From NCBI RefSeq assembly GCF_028745505.1, contig NZ_JAQZZL010000001.1, positions 806,001 through 870,000 on the forward strand: a stretch of 64,000 bases of DNA. Reading direction: 5' to 3'. The position numbers and the translations under genes were made by a program. Shown here one piece after another: positions 26,801-35,023 of the stretch; position 1 is the stretch's first letter, and each line of letters starts with the position of its first letter. The DNA comes from Lentisphaera marina. Lineage in GTDB: Bacteria; Verrucomicrobiota; Lentisphaeria; Lentisphaerales; Lentisphaeraceae. The notes under the pieces are model-generated. The model worked only from the letters and a program-made list of their open reading frames with translations, did not search any database and was not told the origin of the DNA.

Positions 26801-28357
26801 ACGTCCGCCCGAGGCGTTGCCATCGGAAGAAACATAAAGGTCACCACTGGGGGAAGCTGCAACATAAGTGGGGTAGTTGGCCATTTGCCAGGGGGCGAAA
26901 ATTGATTTGCTAAAGCCTTCTGGTACAGTGATATCTTTGAGTAATTCAGCTTCTTCTTGAGCAGATAAGCGATGTGGGTGGGGCTTGTAATTCCCTTCCT
27001 TTTTAAAAAGATTGAGCTCTACAGGAGCCGAGGTAATTTTGGAGCGTTCATGAAGCTTCAATTTTTTGTTTTGGGCATCAAATAGGCTGAGTTCCCAAAA
27101 GCTAGGCCACATCCCTTTTTCTTGCCCGAGAAAAACGACGCGTAAGAATTTAATATTCTGAGCCGTGAACTGATCTTTGCGAGTGCCCGCTTGGGTATTT
27201 TTTGAAGCATCAAAACTCGTGGTCCAATTCTTGCCATCGGCGGAAGTCTCGATGCGGTACTTAGTCCACTGAGTGCGCATTTCCCAGTCAATTTGAGCGG
27301 CAGAGATGGTGAGAGCTTTTTCGAATTGTACTTGCAACCAAGCTGGAGGTGTTCCCGAGTTTGCGCACCAACGCGTTTTATCATTCCCATCAATGGCATT
27401 CCAAGTATAATTTTTGTTGGACGTTTGAGTTGAGCTCGCACTAAGTTTAACAAAGGTCGCATCTGCTGGCGCAACTTTGATCTTTTTGCTGGGAGTCTTA
27501 CTCGCATCAGCAGGGAGAATCGTGACTAGATTGCTTCCAGTATAGGGCTGGAGGTAGTTTTTATCATCTAGTTTGTCACAGGCCCAAAGAGCACCGCGGC
27601 TGACGAGCTCGAGGTATTCATTGCTGGCGACCACTTCGTTATAGTGTCCCAGAGAAGTTGAAAACGAACGTGCCCCATATTTTGTATTGACCCAAGCCAC
27701 TGTAGCCGTGTCGACGATATCTTTGCCATGTTTTTTATATTTTTGCGTACCTTTGAGTAAGGGCTCAGCCGTATAGATTTCTGTGTTATTATAGAGCTCC
27801 TCTTTGCCTGTGACCCAATTATTAAAGTTCTGAGTAATGGGGTGATTTTTGTTGGTGACTTCCACCGCGACGGGGAGGTGAGGTCCATGACGGGTTGATT
27901 TGAGGCCAATTTGTTTACACCACTCGGTATTTTTACTGCCACGGAATGAGTGCATTGCACAATGCAGGTAAACCGCTGGGATAGTTTGGTGAACTTTGAG
28001 GATATTATCGACGACGGAATTATCCTTATTGGCCGCGGCACATTCATCGTGAATGATTAAGTCGTAACCCTTGGCCCAATTGGGATCGTCGTAGAGTGGC
28101 AGGGGTGGGTTTGGCGATTTACTTAAGCTGACATAAGCATCGACGCGAATATTGGCGCGTTTTTGTATACCTTCAGAAAGGATTTTATGTTGAGCTTCAT
28201 AATCGTGGCAACATCCTCCGGCAATGAGTAATGCTTTGAGTGGTTTAGTTGTGGGGTCTAAATTTTTGGCGAGCCCAGTACTTTGGCTATGCACGCTAAA
28301 GTACGAAAGTAATAGAAGGAGGAGTAGGGTTCTTTTTATTTTTATCGATAATTGCAT
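23873..28357 (-). CDS. ThuA - discoidin - PVC heme dehydrogenase - HEAT - cytochrome c fusion
   Basis: 1494 residues, signal peptide to about residue 24. Domains: ThuA-like class I amidotransferase fold (about 35-285: KALLIAGGCCHDY, DLIIHDECAA, YLHCAMHSFRGS); F5/8 type C (about 310-430: TWNAIDGNDKTRWCANSG); sugar-dehydrogenase-like beta-propeller with calcium-type loops (about 480-830: RDVDGDGRADEVSEF, FHDQDGDGVADSS, TRNIYGLAITP); a long HEAT/armadillo array (about 850-1330); and a heme site C1368-N-A-C-H. ThuA proteins are linked to 3-keto-sugar metabolism; the propeller-heme part is a putative dehydrogenase. It lies 24 nt downstream of a gene duplicating its first two domains. A secreted oxidative sugar enzyme is inferred. 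Confidence 0.87.
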   Translation of the reverse strand: MQLSIKIKRTLLLLLLLSYFSVHSQSTGLAKNLDPTTKPLKALLIAGGCCHDYEAQHKILSEGIQKRANIRVDAYVSLSKSPNPPLPLYDDPNWAKGYDLIIHDECAAANKDNSVVDNILKVHQTIPAVYLHCAMHSFRGSKNTEWCKQIGLKSTRHGPHLPVAVEVTNKNHPITQNFNNWVTGKEELYNNTEIYTAEPLLKGTQKYKKHGKDIVDTATVAWVNTKYGARSFSTSLGHYNEVVASNEYLELVSRGALWACDKLDDKNYLQPYTGSNLVTILPADASKTPSKKIKVAPADATFVKLSASSTQTSNKNYTWNAIDGNDKTRWCANSGTPPAWLQVQFEKALTISAAQIDWEMRTQWTKYRIETSADGKNWTTSFDASKNTQAGTRKDQFTAQNIKFLRVVFLGQEKGMWPSFWELSLFDAQNKKLKLHERSKITSAPVELNLFKKEGNYKPHPHRLSAQEEAELLKDITVPEGFSKSIFAPWQMANYPTYVAASPSGDLYVSSDGNASGGRQAGRGRILRLRDVDGDGRADEVSEFVRDIDSPRGIVWDHDRLYVLHPPHITVFHDQDGDGVADSSKRLISNIAFDFKDRSADHTTNGLEMGIDGWLYIAVGDFGFMKATGTDGRELQLRGGGVVRFRPDGSGMELFSSGTRNIYGLAITPTLDMISRDNTNDGGGWDVRLHQHSGLEDHGYPRLYMNFKDEIIAPLADYGGGSGVGAFYLGEPGIPAVWNQRPYTCDWGRQGSYRHILSSEGATLKEANKPDIFIKMTRPTDADVDGLSNIYQASWKGPASYFWKDVNQGYIAKISPSHFSATPLENFAQLSDDELIAVIAKSPSHIRRLNAQRMILRRAFSEDRNTKLLKVAQDKNTSLERRVLALYTISQYGVDSQYSDRVLKTLVPALQNDSTILAYLIRACGDMAIDKRNSQEASPVPSEFLKKALHSTQPKVILEAIIASTRQEKQDLSFAIANHLSSDDKLIFHTAFQALAKLNAHKAALFNLGSPSTRKGAAYALMRMHDPKLVNKLITHVSKEKNLDTQKAIISILARLYHCEAQWQGDSWSTRPDTRGPYYQLATWQASEAILETLNQFLEDDHTPKALNASIVSALGKNRIQNDRGLTQIIKLAANDTSLLPTVLSQLADKENIPVDAIPLIIAAAQDKNSNATSLAQAVQLLIKIDHPKVYPSLMIALSSLIKDNKAVKVRGDMRKKLFNSPKLENYVDPFIHSLQSKPNSLEAQWAAQALLHLANAKGIGKEAQNKSRLAIDKAWQDDNQKANLIQAAHRSSNPYLNNRIRLVSQHPNQGVQAWAKAAIRSLRIQMPGTDKTAKIASLKSEEAIIQVLAYKKADSALGEAIFTRASCNACHTVSQDEAPKGPYLGNIASILRPHDLAESILLPNKSISQGFSTQMITLKNGQSLMGFVTDESGDSVSMRDIASKEHSFKKSDIASRQKLPTSLMPAGLMNAFTIHEMASLLKYLDDLAKKTAQ

Positions 28358-28381
28358 GGTTTTAGAGTCTTAAATACGTTT

Positions 28382-29731
28382 TTATTTATTTTCGAGAGTG
28401 AGTTGAGTTCCGGTGTAGTCGTAAAAGCGAATCTCGCGGATACTGGGCCACATGTTATTTTCTTGGCCGAGGACATTGATCCGCATGTAACGCATGTACT
28501 GAGCCTTGAACTTATCACGACGTGTACCTGCTTGGGTGTTTTTCGACGCATCAAAAACTTGGTTCCATTTTTTGCCATCACGTGAGGTCTCAATAGTGTA
28601 CTGGGTCCATTGATTTTTAATCTCCCAATCAATCTCCATCCCACTCAGAGAAGTCATTCTAAGGAATTGGATTTGAAACCAGCTAGGTTTTGTTGCGGAG
28701 TTCGCACACCAGCGCGTTTCGGGATTTCCATCGATTGCTAATGCAGGCTTGTTATTATCTTGGGTGCTTTGTGCAGAAGTTCTTAGAAAAGTCGTAAAAG
28801 GCATTTCGATGACGGTATTGGTCCCCTCGTAGGCTTGATGATAAGCGGGTTCATCTAATTTGCCGCAAGCCCAGAGAGAACCACGAGTGACGAGCTTGAG
28901 GTAGCGTGGATCTTCGACATTATGGGTGAAGTGTCCCATGGAAGTGGAGAATGATGGGGCGCCATGTTTGGTGTTGACCCAAGCGACAATGGCTTTGTCA
29001 GTAATGTCTTTGCCATTTCTTTTATATTTTTGTGTGCCCATGGCGAGGGGAGTGGCACCGTAGATTTCGGCGTTATTATAGAGTTCTTCTTTATCGGTAA
29101 TCCAATTATCCATATTGGCGACAATGGGGTGCTTGGGTTCGACGAGTTCAACTGCAATGGGAACATGAGGACCGTGCTTAGTTGATGATAAACCGATGTG
29201 CTCGTGCCATTGATTATCGCCAGCACGAAATGAGTGTATCGCGCAATGAAGGTGCACCGCGGGTACGGTTTCGTGGACTTTGAGGATGTTCTTCAGAATC
29301 TCTTCATCCTTTGTCATGGCGGCACATTCATCGTGAATGATCAGGTCATAGCCTTTGGCCCAATCGGGATTTTTGAAAATGGGTAGTTCGGTATCGTGAT
29401 CCTGATCGCGGGTCCAGGCCACATCGACGCGAATATTCGCGCGTTCTTGAATACCTTTGGATAAGATTTTTGTTTGTGCCGCGTAATCATGGCAACAACC
29501 ACCTGCAATGAGCAGGGCTTTGAGTGGTCTGGTTTCCTCTGGCGCGGGACTCGCTAGATTTTCTTGCTTGTCCTTTTTAAGAAATTCTTCTTCATCTAGA
29601 GTGTTGACAACGCCGTCGTTAATGCGACTGCCGCAACAATCTTGATAGGCAAATAAAGTTTGTGAAGAGAGGTTTAGTAAGACAAATAGAGTCATTTGTC
29701 TGATAAGTTGTGTTATTTTGAACTGTGACAT
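28382..29731 (-). CDS. Secreted ThuA - discoidin (F5/8C) protein
   Basis: 449 residues, signal peptide to about FAYQ, followed by an unusual acidic/lysine linker (CCGSRINDGVVNTLDEEEF). The ThuA-like domain (about 68-290) repeats the motifs of the neighbour: KALLIAGGCCHDYAAQ, YDLIIHDECAAMT, VHLHCAIHSFRAG, WITDKEELYNN. The discoidin domain (about 305-445) reads KPALAIDGNPETRWCAN and WTQYTIETSRDGKKWNQ. It is clearly a tandem paralogue of the N-terminal 430 residues of 23873-28357, without the dehydrogenase. AAAGGATCC precedes the ATG. Same operon as the larger fusion; it may supply the ThuA activity separately, or act as a binding subunit. Function not established. Confidence 0.88.
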   Translation of the reverse strand: MSQFKITQLIRQMTLFVLLNLSSQTLFAYQDCCGSRINDGVVNTLDEEEFLKKDKQENLASPAPEETRPLKALLIAGGCCHDYAAQTKILSKGIQERANIRVDVAWTRDQDHDTELPIFKNPDWAKGYDLIIHDECAAMTKDEEILKNILKVHETVPAVHLHCAIHSFRAGDNQWHEHIGLSSTKHGPHVPIAVELVEPKHPIVANMDNWITDKEELYNNAEIYGATPLAMGTQKYKRNGKDITDKAIVAWVNTKHGAPSFSTSMGHFTHNVEDPRYLKLVTRGSLWACGKLDEPAYHQAYEGTNTVIEMPFTTFLRTSAQSTQDNNKPALAIDGNPETRWCANSATKPSWFQIQFLRMTSLSGMEIDWEIKNQWTQYTIETSRDGKKWNQVFDASKNTQAGTRRDKFKAQYMRYMRINVLGQENNMWPSIREIRFYDYTGTQLTLENK

Positions 29732-30019
29732 TTGGATCCTTTAGAAAGTTTAATGAAAACTATTAGTTTAAACTCCCTAAAATAGATCTTGTAACATGAA
29801 GCTCAAAAAAAGCTTATTCTATTATATAAAATAGGCAATAAGTACAAAAAATTAGCAAGATTTCATGAGATGAATCTGTGAACGGAAGTGTTGCCTGTTT
29901 TTCTCCGCTATCTGTCATTAATTAAATGTTTTTTAGATATGAATATTTTTTTTGTTTCGCCAATTCAAAAAATGTGTTTCTTAATAAAAAGATCATATAG
30001 TATTGCAGAGGAGATGAAT
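29732..30019. other. 288-bp divergent promoter region
   Basis: Lies between the minus-strand ThuA operon and the plus-strand pseudopilin. AT-rich, no convincing frame; in-frame ATGs upstream of 30014 lack ribosome sites and are not part of a typical pilin. Promoters for both sides are expected here but no -35/-10 pair can be fixed. Confidence 0.35.
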
Positions 30020-30685
30020 ATGAAAAAATTCACATTGATAGAAATTTTAGTTGTCGTAGCTATTATCGGAATACTGGCTTCCTTACTTTTGCCAAGTCTT
30101 GGTAAAGCGAGAGAAAAAGCTATTTCTGTGGATTGTCAGAATAGACAGAGACAAATTCATATTGCGGAAACAATGTGGGGAGATGATAACGATCAACTTA
30201 TGATGTATGTCACTGGTAATGGTGACGACCTTGGTACTTGGCCGGGACAACTTTCGACATACTTGGCTTATCCAAGTGGTTTTCATGGTCCAAGTATTTC
30301 TCAAGATGTAAAAGATACAAGTGCCAACACGTTCAGATGCCCAAAGGCTGACTTGAGTGCAGCAAGTTCTTGGTTATGGACACATTATGGCTACAGTCTT
30401 TATGCGGGTGCCCATAATCGTGAAGGAGATCGTTATGCCCCTGTAAAGCGCACGAATGTCTCTGACCCAAACGGAGCCGTAATGTTTATAGACTCAGTTA
30501 GTTTTTATACGAGGAGTGATCAATACTTTAGAGATATGGATAGCAATAATTTACATAATGGTACGGACAGAAACCTTATTTACGTTGATGGACATATACG
30601 AGCCAATGTCACAATTCAACAACAGATTGTCGACCCAAGTAAGCCTACTTACTTTTATTCCTGGGCGTTCGAAAGTGGCGAGTAA
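30020..30685 (+). CDS. Type II secretion/type IV pilin-like pseudopilin (H-x10-DG type)
   Basis: 221 residues from ATG 30020, chosen because GAGGAG ends 6 nt upstream; an ATG at 30014 is too close to that site. The N-terminus [17 protein letters not shown] is the prepilin N-terminal cleavage/methylation motif, with Lys instead of the usual Gly before Phe, followed by a 20-residue hydrophobic helix and SLGKAREKA. Near the C-terminus, HNGTDRNLIYVDGH fits the H-X9-DG pseudopilin signature with one extra residue. PVC bacteria, Lentisphaera especially, carry very many such proteins; their roles are largely unknown. It stands alone between two promoters, 189 nt before the ECF sigma gene. Surface or periplasmic location is expected. 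Confidence 0.88.
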   Translation: MKKFTLIEILVVVAIIGILASLLLPSLGKAREKAISVDCQNRQRQIHIAETMWGDDNDQLMMYVTGNGDDLGTWPGQLSTYLAYPSGFHGPSISQDVKDTSANTFRCPKADLSAASSWLWTHYGYSLYAGAHNREGDRYAPVKRTNVSDPNGAVMFIDSVSFYTRSDQYFRDMDSNNLHNGTDRNLIYVDGHIRANVTIQQQIVDPSKPTYFYSWAFESGE

Positions 30686-30874
30686 GCGCTAATTAAGTAA
30701 TCACATATTCCAAAATTACTAGAGCTTGCCTTTTGAATAAGTTTTAATACGCTTTCTCAATCATTTAAAGCAACTGTAAACACTTGATGAGTATGTATAA
30801 AATTGCATTTTTACTGGCATTAATAAATCGGACAGTTAACCTTTATAGCATAAAAAGAATTTTATGAGGACTCT

Positions 30875-31477
30875 ATGAGTCAAGAGTATCACACAAGGCA
30901 GACACTTCTGTATAAACTGATTGATTCTAATGATGAAAAGTCATGGGATGATTTTGTTAAATATTATGAAGGCTACATTTATGTGGTGATTCGCAGTCTT
31001 GGAGTGAAGCAAGATGTGGCGGAGGATTTACTACAGGATGTGTTAGTTAAAGTCTGGAAATCATTGCCAAATTATGAGTATCGTGAAGGCGTGTGTACTT
31101 TTCGAACTTGGCTGTGTTTGGTGATTAAGAGTACGGTTTATAATTTCTTTCGAAAAAAGTCGACTCGCAATGATAATAAGAATGTGGATTATGACGCAAC
31201 GCTGCATTCTTTAGATAATATAACTGAACCTGAAATCAATAAAATTGCCGAGCTCGAGTGGAAAAGTTATATATCGAATATGGCTTGGGAAAACGTTAAA
31301 GATGAGTTTTCGGAACAATCGAGAAAAATCTTTGAAGCCTCAGTTCACGAAGAGAGTAACCAAGCTCTTGCGGATAAATTTGATGTGAGCACCGGAGCCG
31401 TACGAGTTTATAAATCTAGAGTTAAAAAAGTACTTCTTAGAGAAATATCTCGACTCAATTCTGAGTTGGGTGGTTAG
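30875..31477 (+). CDS. ECF RNA polymerase sigma factor (kinase-associated type)
   Basis: 200 residues. Region 2 (about 20-90): WDDFVKYYEGYIYVVIRSLG, LLQDVLVKVWKSLPNYEY, TFRTWLCLVIKSTVYNFFRKK. A linker with ITEPEINKIAELEWKSY follows. Region 4 (about 140-195) has a helix-turn-helix: NQALADKFDVSTGAVRVYKSRVKKVL. GAGGA lies 4 nt before the ATG. The Ser/Thr kinase gene starts 14 nt after its stop, so the two form an operon. The paralogue at 45162-45758 shares the linker motif TEPEI.K.AE.EW. ECF factors of PVC bacteria are often encoded next to kinases, and regulation by phosphorylation is known for related ECF groups; here it is inferred. Confidence 0.93.
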   Translation: MSQEYHTRQTLLYKLIDSNDEKSWDDFVKYYEGYIYVVIRSLGVKQDVAEDLLQDVLVKVWKSLPNYEYREGVCTFRTWLCLVIKSTVYNFFRKKSTRNDNKNVDYDATLHSLDNITEPEINKIAELEWKSYISNMAWENVKDEFSEQSRKIFEASVHEESNQALADKFDVSTGAVRVYKSRVKKVLLREISRLNSELGG

Positions 31478-31491
31478 GTCAGGACGGACGT

Positions 31492-33555
31492 ATGTCGAGA
31501 ATAGAAGAGGGCTTCGATAAAAAATTTGCAGATTTCTTTGATGAACTCGACGAACTCGATGAAATGCCCCTTCTGGATACAATTGCTTCTATCAAGACTC
31601 GCTATTGTGATTTTGAGTACGTCGATGAAGGTGGCATAAAAGTCATTAAAACTTGCCGTGACCTTAAGACGGGACGGGTCGTTGCGATGGCGAGTTTAAA
31701 AAAGGATGCCAGCGATCAGGAAAAAGAAGCTTTTCTCAAAGAAGCTCGATTAACGGCGGCGCTACAACACCCTAATATTATTCCTTTACACGACTTAGGC
31801 CTTAAAGGACGTCACCCTTGGTTTACGATGAAGTTTATTTCTGGTTCTTCCTTGGAGAAAATTTTGGGAGAAATTCAAAAAGGGAACTCCATCTATCAAA
31901 GTGATTTGAGTGACCGCTTGGATGTATTTATTAAAGTTTGTGACGCGATTGCATATGCTCACTCGAGAGGTGTACTGCATTTAGATATAAAGCCAGATAA
32001 TATTCAAATTAGTGAATATGGCGACGTCCTTGTCTGTGATTGGGGCTTAGCTCGAGTCATGGCAGCGGAATGTGATGAAGAATTATTGGAGTGTTTTACT
32101 TTTAACCCGAAAGATACCAATCTCACTTTAGACGGAGTCGTCAAAGGAACGCCGGGTTACATGGCTCCAGAACAGACGAGCTTGGTAAAAGTGAAGAAAG
32201 GAGTTCATACCGATATTTTTTCGCTAGGTTGCGTTTTGTACAAAATCTTATGCTTTAGAAAACCTTTTGTCGGTGATGATATACTTAGGCTCATGGAGAA
32301 AACGGCTACATGTGACTTTCGTAAACCTACGGAAATTGAGCCCTCCATTCCTTTGTCCTTAGAGGCGGTTTGTTTAAAAGCGATGTCACTTGACCCCAAG
32401 GATCGCTACGAGAGCGTAGTAAAACTACAAAAGGAAATTTTAAATTACCGCAAGGGCTTTGCCACCAACGCTGAAAATGCCACTTTACTAAAAATAATGG
32501 GATTGTGGATCAAGCGCCACCGAGCCATTAGTATTGCGACAATAATGCTTGTGTTCATTAGTTTATTTGCCGCTTCATTTGCCATTAATAATCTTAAGCT
32601 CGAAAAAATTAATGCTTTGCAGCTAGCAGAGAAAATGAGTATAGAAAAAGAATTTCATATAAAAATTAATAAAGAGGCTGCACCACGTTTTTATGAGCGA
32701 GCACAAATTGCTTTCAACTCCTATAATTTTGATGATGCAGTGAACTTTTCGGACAGTGCCGTAGAACTTGATCCTACACTGAAGGAAGCGTGGCGCTTAA
32801 AGGGTATACTCCACCTGATTTATCAGCAATTTGGAGCCGCTATTCAAGCTTTGGAAGAAAACGGCGATTCACCAAAACAAAAGAAAATAGCCGAAGATTT
32901 TTATAAGATCAAAAGTGATGATGACATACCATTGTCTTTACCGCAATTCTTGGAACTATTTAATCGCGGGATAAAAGACAAGCAATATGCCATAGTAGGT
33001 GGTTTAATTCATTACAAAGCCTATGCCGACATTACGCTTAAGGAAAGAATTGATTTTTGCAAGGGGGTCATTGTAGCCCATAATAACTACGTACGACTTA
33101 TAAATCATAAAGATAAGCAATTAAATTTCTCCTATGATAAAAGTACTAGGGATTTAAATGTGTCTAATAACCCTTGGGTTCAAACAGCTTTGATTTTACA
33201 AAACTTTCCAGCGAGATCAGCAAATTTATCTCATACTGGGATTAGCAATTTTATATGTTTTAGAAATCAGCCGCTAAGGTCACTGGATGTCAGTAATACA
33301 GAAATCATTGAGCTTAACACTTTAGAAAATTATGATTTGCTTAGGTTAAATCTCGCACATACTTCAGTGTCAAACTTGACCAGGCTTAGAGATATGTCTT
33401 TAAGAGTACTCGACATTAGTCATTCATCGGTGAGGAGCAAAGGCGTTTTGAAAGACCTTAAGAGTCTGGAGAGACTCACGATTCACAAGGGTCAATTCGA
33501 TGTGGAAGAGCTTAGAAAGTATCTCCCCGACACTAAAATAATCGTAGTTCCTTAG
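31492..33555 (+). CDS. Membrane Ser/Thr kinase with WNK-like lysine placement and LRR-like tail
   Basis: 687 residues. Kinase domain about 40-320: glycine-loop YVDEGGIKVIKTCRD with Lys50; the beta-3 VAxK is VAMA (64-67), so the usual lysine is absent; ALQHPNIIPLHDLG; catalytic H163-L-D-IKPDN (HRD is HLD); D183-W-G (DFG is DWG); GTPGYMAPEQ and DIFSLGCVLY. A transmembrane helix (about 346-367, ISIATIMLVFISLFAASFAI) separates it from an outside region with a TPR-like part (about 395-450) and LRR-like turns (SLDVSNTEIIELNTL, LRLNLAHTSVSNL, RVLDISHSSV). Partner of the ECF sigma 14 nt upstream. Likely senses an envelope signal and acts on the sigma factor; inferred. Confidence 0.92.
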   Translation: MSRIEEGFDKKFADFFDELDELDEMPLLDTIASIKTRYCDFEYVDEGGIKVIKTCRDLKTGRVVAMASLKKDASDQEKEAFLKEARLTAALQHPNIIPLHDLGLKGRHPWFTMKFISGSSLEKILGEIQKGNSIYQSDLSDRLDVFIKVCDAIAYAHSRGVLHLDIKPDNIQISEYGDVLVCDWGLARVMAAECDEELLECFTFNPKDTNLTLDGVVKGTPGYMAPEQTSLVKVKKGVHTDIFSLGCVLYKILCFRKPFVGDDILRLMEKTATCDFRKPTEIEPSIPLSLEAVCLKAMSLDPKDRYESVVKLQKEILNYRKGFATNAENATLLKIMGLWIKRHRAISIATIMLVFISLFAASFAINNLKLEKINALQLAEKMSIEKEFHIKINKEAAPRFYERAQIAFNSYNFDDAVNFSDSAVELDPTLKEAWRLKGILHLIYQQFGAAIQALEENGDSPKQKKIAEDFYKIKSDDDIPLSLPQFLELFNRGIKDKQYAIVGGLIHYKAYADITLKERIDFCKGVIVAHNNYVRLINHKDKQLNFSYDKSTRDLNVSNNPWVQTALILQNFPARSANLSHTGISNFICFRNQPLRSLDVSNTEIIELNTLENYDLLRLNLAHTSVSNLTRLRDMSLRVLDISHSSVRSKGVLKDLKSLERLTIHKGQFDVEELRKYLPDTKIIVVP

Positions 33556-33637
33556 CTAAAACTTGATCACTAAAACCTAAAATTGTCACTAGCCACTTTG
33601 GCGTCTGTTATTTAAGTAAATGACGCAAAGAGGACAA

Positions 33638-35023
33638 ATGATCAAACTTTTTTTATACACACTCAGTTTTAGCCTAAGTTTATATGTGCAGGCAAATAGC
33701 CAGCCTAACCTAATTGTTATTATGGCCGATGATTTAGGTTATGGTGATGTGGGTTTCAATGGGAGTGAAGAGATTCCAACTCCAGGTATTGATTCCATCG
33801 CAAAAAATGGTGTGAAATTTACAAGTGGCTACACATCTTACTCAGTCTGCGGTCCCAGTCGAGCCGGTTTTATGACGGGTAGGTATCAGCAACGCTTCGG
33901 TTTTGAGCGTAATCCACAATGGAATTTGACTGATCCAAAGTCTGCTTTACCCAAAAGTGAAATGACGATTGCGGAATCTTTAAGCCAAGTGGGATATCAT
34001 TGCGGGATTATCGGTAAATGGCATTTGGGTGCCGAGCCGAGCTTACGCCCCAATAAACGTGGTTTTCATGAGTTTTTTGGACATTTAGGTGGTGGACATG
34101 CTTATTTTCCAGAGAAACTACGCATAGTCAAAACAGAGGATGTTAAAAATGAAAATGATTCATATGTCAGTTATATAACTCGCAATGATACACCAGTAAA
34201 AACCACAAAGTATTTAACCGATGAATTTAGTGATGAAGCCCTAAGTTTTGTGGAGAGAAATCAAGAGAAGCCCTTTTTTCTTTTCCTTTCTTATAATGCG
34301 CCACATACACCTTTGCAGGCTACGCAAAAATACCTCGATCGCTTTGCTCATGTGAAAGATGAGAATCGTAGGACTTATTGCGCCATGGTGAGTGCGATGG
34401 ATGATGGTATTTTGCGTTTGATGCAAAAACTCGAAGAACTCAACTTAGATGATAATACCATCGTTTTCTTTTTGTCGGATAACGGTGGTCCTGAGAGCAA
34501 GAATTCTTCAAATAACGCAGCGTTAAGAGGGGCAAAAGGAGACGTCTTTGAAGGTGGTTTTCGAGTTCCTTTTGCAATGAAGTTTCCCAAACAAATTAAG
34601 GCAGGTCAAGTTTATGATCACCCAGTGAGTGCGCTAGATATTTTTGCGACTATCGCAGACTTAAGTCAATCTCCTTTAAATCAGGATAAGCCCTTAGACG
34701 GAGTTAATCTTATACCCTATTTGACTGGCGAGAAAAAAGGTATTCCACATCAACAAATTTACTTACGCAAATTCGACGGTAATCGCTATGCCATTAGACA
34801 GGGGACATATAAATTGATTATACCCTGGCGTGGTGCACCTCCCCAGTTGTATAATTTAGAGAATGATATTGGAGAAAAAGATAACATAGCCTCAAAATAC
34901 CCCGAGCGAGTTAGGGAACTCAATGACTTGCGCAAACAATGGGATAGCGAATTAATTGACCCCATTTTCTTAGGTTTAATTCATACGGAAGCCTGGAAAA
35001 ACAGAAAGAAAAAAAAGAAATGA
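33638..35023 (+). CDS. Secreted S1-family sulfatase
   Basis: 461 residues from ATG 33638, preferred over an ATG 18 nt earlier because AGAGGAC lies immediately upstream and the signal peptide (MIKLFLYTLSFSLSLYVQA) then begins at the start. Motifs: IVIMADDLGYGD (metal-binding Asp pair), the formylglycine site C71-G-P-S-R-A-G-F-MTGR, IGKWHLG, and SDNGGPESKNSS. The active-site Cys needs conversion by a formylglycine-generating or anaerobic maturase, not encoded here. Its TGA overlaps the ATG of the GH50 gene by 4 nt (ATGA), so the two are co-translated and probably act on the same sulfated galactan. Positional specificity (4-, 6- or 2-sulfate) cannot be decided. Confidence 0.93.
   Translation: MIKLFLYTLSFSLSLYVQANSQPNLIVIMADDLGYGDVGFNGSEEIPTPGIDSIAKNGVKFTSGYTSYSVCGPSRAGFMTGRYQQRFGFERNPQWNLTDPKSALPKSEMTIAESLSQVGYHCGIIGKWHLGAEPSLRPNKRGFHEFFGHLGGGHAYFPEKLRIVKTEDVKNENDSYVSYITRNDTPVKTTKYLTDEFSDEALSFVERNQEKPFFLFLSYNAPHTPLQATQKYLDRFAHVKDENRRTYCAMVSAMDDGILRLMQKLEELNLDDNTIVFFLSDNGGPESKNSSNNAALRGAKGDVFEGGFRVPFAMKFPKQIKAGQVYDHPVSALDIFATIADLSQSPLNQDKPLDGVNLIPYLTGEKKGIPHQQIYLRKFDGNRYAIRQGTYKLIIPWRGAPPQLYNLENDIGEKDNIASKYPERVRELNDLRKQWDSELIDPIFLGLIHTEAWKNRKKKKK

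Noticed and set aside
29888..30013. 42-residue N-terminal extension of the first pseudopilin
   Set aside because: Prepilin leaders are short; GAGGAG sits 6 nt before ATG 30020, and the extension contains hydrophobic and Cys residues unlike a leader.
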